Source: Chryseobacterium lacus
GTDB lineage: Bacteria > Bacteroidota > Bacteroidia > Flavobacteriales > Weeksellaceae
Length of the DNA stretch: 64,000 nucleotides
Assembly (NCBI RefSeq): GCF_003336205.1
Contig: NZ_QPIE01000002.1
Span: forward strand, 124,001-188,000
Reading direction: 5' to 3'
Shown: piece by piece, positions 61,687 through 64,000 of the stretch
Position numbering within the stretch: the first letter of the stretch is position 1
Layout of the letters: every line of letters starts with the position of its first letter
Notes under the pieces: model-generated
Told to the model about the DNA's origin: nothing
The model's input: the letters and a program-made list of their open reading frames with translations, nothing else
The model's database searches: none
Translations under genes and position numbers: made by a program

Positions 61687-64000
61687 TTGAAACCGTTATT
61701 TTCATTTTTATTGTTCTTCAGTCTTTTCAGCCCCGGCCTGATTCTTCAGGGACAGGAAGCCCCGGTGCAGATTTCTGTGGATTCAACAGTGAGCGGCCGG
61801 AATAATACGATGCTGGATCTCATGGTCACTGTACACAATACCTCTGCTACTGAACGCGATATATCACTTTTGATCAACGGAGATTCCGGGCTGAGAATCA
61901 TCAATGACTCCCGCAGCCTGTCTCTGGATGCGGGTGAAAAAGCGTTTCTTCCAGTGAAAATATTCATCGGAAAAGAACTGCCTGCCGGGAAAAGTCTGAT
62001 CCGCTACACCGTGCTCGAAGGCAATACACCGGTAGCCCGGTCTGAAACCCTGCTCACCATGGACGTGCGCCGGGAACTCCGCCTGGGCGCTGTAGAACCT
62101 CAGGTAATGATTTTCCGTGAAGGGGATTCACTGAAGCTGTCCGCACAGATTTTCAATAATGGCAATACCACCGAAGAAACACAGCTTATTGCGCAGTTTC
62201 CGAATATCTATGGCCGTGCGATTACGCTGAACAGAAAAGTAACCATGGAACCTTTTTCCAGCCAAACGGTCACCTTCAGCACTGTGGTTGACCGTGAGCT
62301 GCTGAATATTGAAGTTTTTACCGTGAATATCGCAGGACTGAACCGGAACCGGGAATTTTTTGGAAATACCATGGTAACGGTACAGAATGCCTCTTCCAAC
62401 AGAAAATACATTGATCCATCACAGGTTTCTTCCCTACTGAACCGCATTTCTCCCAATCGCCTCCGGTTGAGCACCCGAAATACTATAGAGGGCAGTGAAG
62501 CTTCTTATTTGGCTGACGGGCATACCGAATTCTATCTGAAGAATCTGGAAGGCACCTTGAGTTTTAATGCCGTTTATCGCCCTGAGCAGTTTGAACCACT
62601 TTATCTGAGCAATACCTGGCTTGATCTGAAAAAAGGAAATACAGCCGTTCGCTTGGGCAACCTGAACACCTCCGGACTGGAGCGGAATCTCTATGGCCGC
62701 GGCATCTCCTTCACCGAAACCAACGACGAGGCTAAACCCCGTATTTCGGTAGGTGCCATGGATAAAAGTTATAACCTGGCCGAACCCCTGCAAAATAACC
62801 GGGGTTATTCTGCCTTCGGCACGACTGCGTTTCAAATGGGAGAAAAATCTCAGGCAGAGCAGATGGTGGTTTTCGATCGGGAATCTGACCAGCAGCACTT
62901 TATTTTCATGAATACCTACCGCTATCGGAACGAACAGAAAACGTCCCTGGATATAAAACTCGGATATGGAAACAGCAGCGCTTTTAATGAAGGAATGCAA
63001 AAATCCTCATTGGCGGGAGGTTTGGACCTTCGAACCAGTCTTGGGAACTACCACCTAAACACCAGCGGATTTTACAGCTCCGGATATTATCCGGGACTGC
63101 GACGCGGAAACACCTACTTTGACCAGCGGATTTCGCGAAATTTCACGAAACAAAATGTGTGGATGGCTTTCAGCTACAACCGTTACCGTCCGGAATATGT
63201 GATTCCGTCATTATTCGGCTCACAACACAGCGAACAGATCAGTATCGAAGGCGGAACCCAGTTTCAGCTCACAAAAAAACTGAGCCTGAATATGAGCCCG
63301 AAATGGAGAAAGGAAATGGCCAATACTTTTCTCCCGGGATCTACTGCCCTGCATCCGCTTACGTTCAACAGTCAATTGCTGAACACCACCCTGAACTATT
63401 CGCCTCAAAAAAATCATTTCATCCAGTTCTCTTTCCAGCAGGGCTTCTCAGAGTTTGCAGGAATCACCCCCTTAGCGTATATCCACCGTTCTCAGCTGAA
63501 CTGGACTATCGGAAAATTCTCCGTGAACGGGACTTACCAGAAAGGAAATTTCATGCTGTATGAAGGCCAGTTCGGTAGGGAATTTTTCAGGAATACGGAA
63601 AAGTTATCTGCACAAGGCAGCTATCAGTCTGAGTTTCTGAACCAGCGGCTTTCTTTGCAGCTGAACAGCACGTTCAGCTATGACCTGTATTCCGGAACCA
63701 ATCTCGGAGGCATGATGAACGCTGAATACAAACTGGGCCGGAAAACCCTGTTACAGGCCTCTTTCAATCACATGCGGTATTCGGGACAATATTATAAAGG
63801 CGCCTATAGTTTTTATCAGCTCGGGGTACAGCAACTGCTTCCGGAACTTGGAGAAAAAGGAAGTCCGGACAGTGGAACGCTACAAGTGTTTCTATACCGC
63901 GACCTGAACAACAACCGGGTGTACGATCCTCTCATCGACGAGCCTGCTTCCGGGATCAGAATCAGCATCAACAATGCACGGTTTATTACCGACGAAAAAG
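61687..64000 (+). CDS. Large outer-membrane protein, candidate usher (runs off window)
   Basis: The frame is open from TTG 61687 to the window end (771+ residues), so it is cut. No ATG occurs before 61810; LKPLFSFLLFFSLFSPG behind the TTG makes a good signal peptide. Residues 30-240 contain two Ig-like domains (VQISVDSTVSGRNNTMLDL). The middle is rich in alternating strands and aromatic residues (LTKKLSLNMSPKWRKEM, LYSGTNLGGMMNAEYKLG), suggesting a large beta-barrel. Near residue 740 FLYRDLNNNRVYDPLIDEPA resembles the plug/SdrD-like domains seen in some ushers. Position right after chaperone and adhesin suggests an export pore. This is not proven; another TonB-type barrel cannot be excluded. 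Confidence 0.6.
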   Translation, partial: MKPLFSFLLFFSLFSPGLILQGQEAPVQISVDSTVSGRNNTMLDLMVTVHNTSATERDISLLINGDSGLRIINDSRSLSLDAGEKAFLPVKIFIGKELPAGKSLIRYTVLEGNTPVARSETLLTMDVRRELRLGAVEPQVMIFREGDSLKLSAQIFNNGNTTEETQLIAQFPNIYGRAITLNRKVTMEPFSSQTVTFSTVVDRELLNIEVFTVNIAGLNRNREFFGNTMVTVQNASSNRKYIDPSQVSSLLNRISPNRLRLSTRNTIEGSEASYLADGHTEFYLKNLEGTLSFNAVYRPEQFEPLYLSNTWLDLKKGNTAVRLGNLNTSGLERNLYGRGISFTETNDEAKPRISVGAMDKSYNLAEPLQNNRGYSAFGTTAFQMGEKSQAEQMVVFDRESDQQHFIFMNTYRYRNEQKTSLDIKLGYGNSSAFNEGMQKSSLAGGLDLRTSLGNYHLNTSGFYSSGYYPGLRRGNTYFDQRISRNFTKQNVWMAFSYNRYRPEYVIPSLFGSQHSEQISIEGGTQFQLTKKLSLNMSPKWRKEMANTFLPGSTALHPLTFNSQLLNTTLNYSPQKNHFIQFSFQQGFSEFAGITPLAYIHRSQLNWTIGKFSVNGTYQKGNFMLYEGQFGREFFRNTEKLSAQGSYQSEFLNQRLSLQLNSTFSYDLYSGTNLGGMMNAEYKLGRKTLLQASFNHMRYSGQYYKGAYSFYQLGVQQLLPELGEKGSPDSGTLQVFLYRDLNNNRVYDPLIDEPASGIRISINNARFITDEK

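Overview
The window comes from a Bacteroidota genome, most likely a flavobacterium of the Chryseobacterium / Weeksellaceae group. The evidence is type IX secretion (T9SS) C-terminal sorting domains, TAnnTTTG-type promoters, an HU protein of the Bacteroidota kind, LytTR/2TM regulatory genes and flavobacterial-style housekeeping genes. No rRNA, tRNA, integrase, transposase or CRISPR array was seen.

Layout. (1) 0-2.1 kb: housekeeping genes tsaE and ald plus a small DUF4258-like gene. (2) 2.1-25.6 kb: a large copper/silver resistance island. It holds a cus-type efflux operon (metal-binding lipoproteins, CusA in two reading frames, a TolC-like protein, two CusB-like adaptors, a haem-binding-domain protein), an HMA-AraC regulator, a CopZ-like chaperone, a Cys-rich four-helix copper-storage protein, a decayed YncE-type beta-propeller, a CPH-motif (CopB-type) P-type ATPase and a multicopper oxidase fused to an outer-membrane barrel. 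Embedded in it (14.1-19.9 kb) is a metabolic/nucleic-acid block: archaeal-type GAPDH, DhnA-type class I aldolase, an ATP-cone nuclease, a beta-CASP RNase and a P-loop ATPase. (3) 26-36.3 kb: core metabolism (sdaA with a 5'-truncated HU gene behind it, an alpha/beta hydrolase, YceI, glucokinase, a barrel protein, fhs, an acyl-CoA dehydrogenase, a long-chain acyl-CoA ligase). (4) 36.5-41.1 kb: secreted or unknown proteins, one of them broken. (5) 41.1-44.1 kb: a LytS-like kinase / 2TM / 2TM / LytTR regulator operon preceded by a helically phased repeat array. (6) 44.2-55.3 kb: a serine hydrolase and two very large T9SS surface proteins. (7) 55.3-58.3 kb: a gene-free block built from two interspersed repeat families and other repeats. 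(8) 58.4-64 kb: two pilin-like proteins, a PapD-like chaperone, a two-domain adhesin and a large outer-membrane protein that runs off the window.

The strongest candidate for an under-described system is block 8. Two small secreted proteins share a domain with the C-terminal half of the 338-residue protein, and all three end in a similar beta-strand. Together with a PapD-like chaperone and an outer-membrane protein, this is the layout of a chaperone-usher pilus, a pathway mainly known from Proteobacteria.

Caution on broken genes. Five reading-frame breaks (cusA, two in the YncE gene, two in the 36.5 kb gene) can each be repaired by restoring one A or T in a short homopolymer run. All five go in the same direction, so a systematic sequencing error is a serious alternative to real gene decay.
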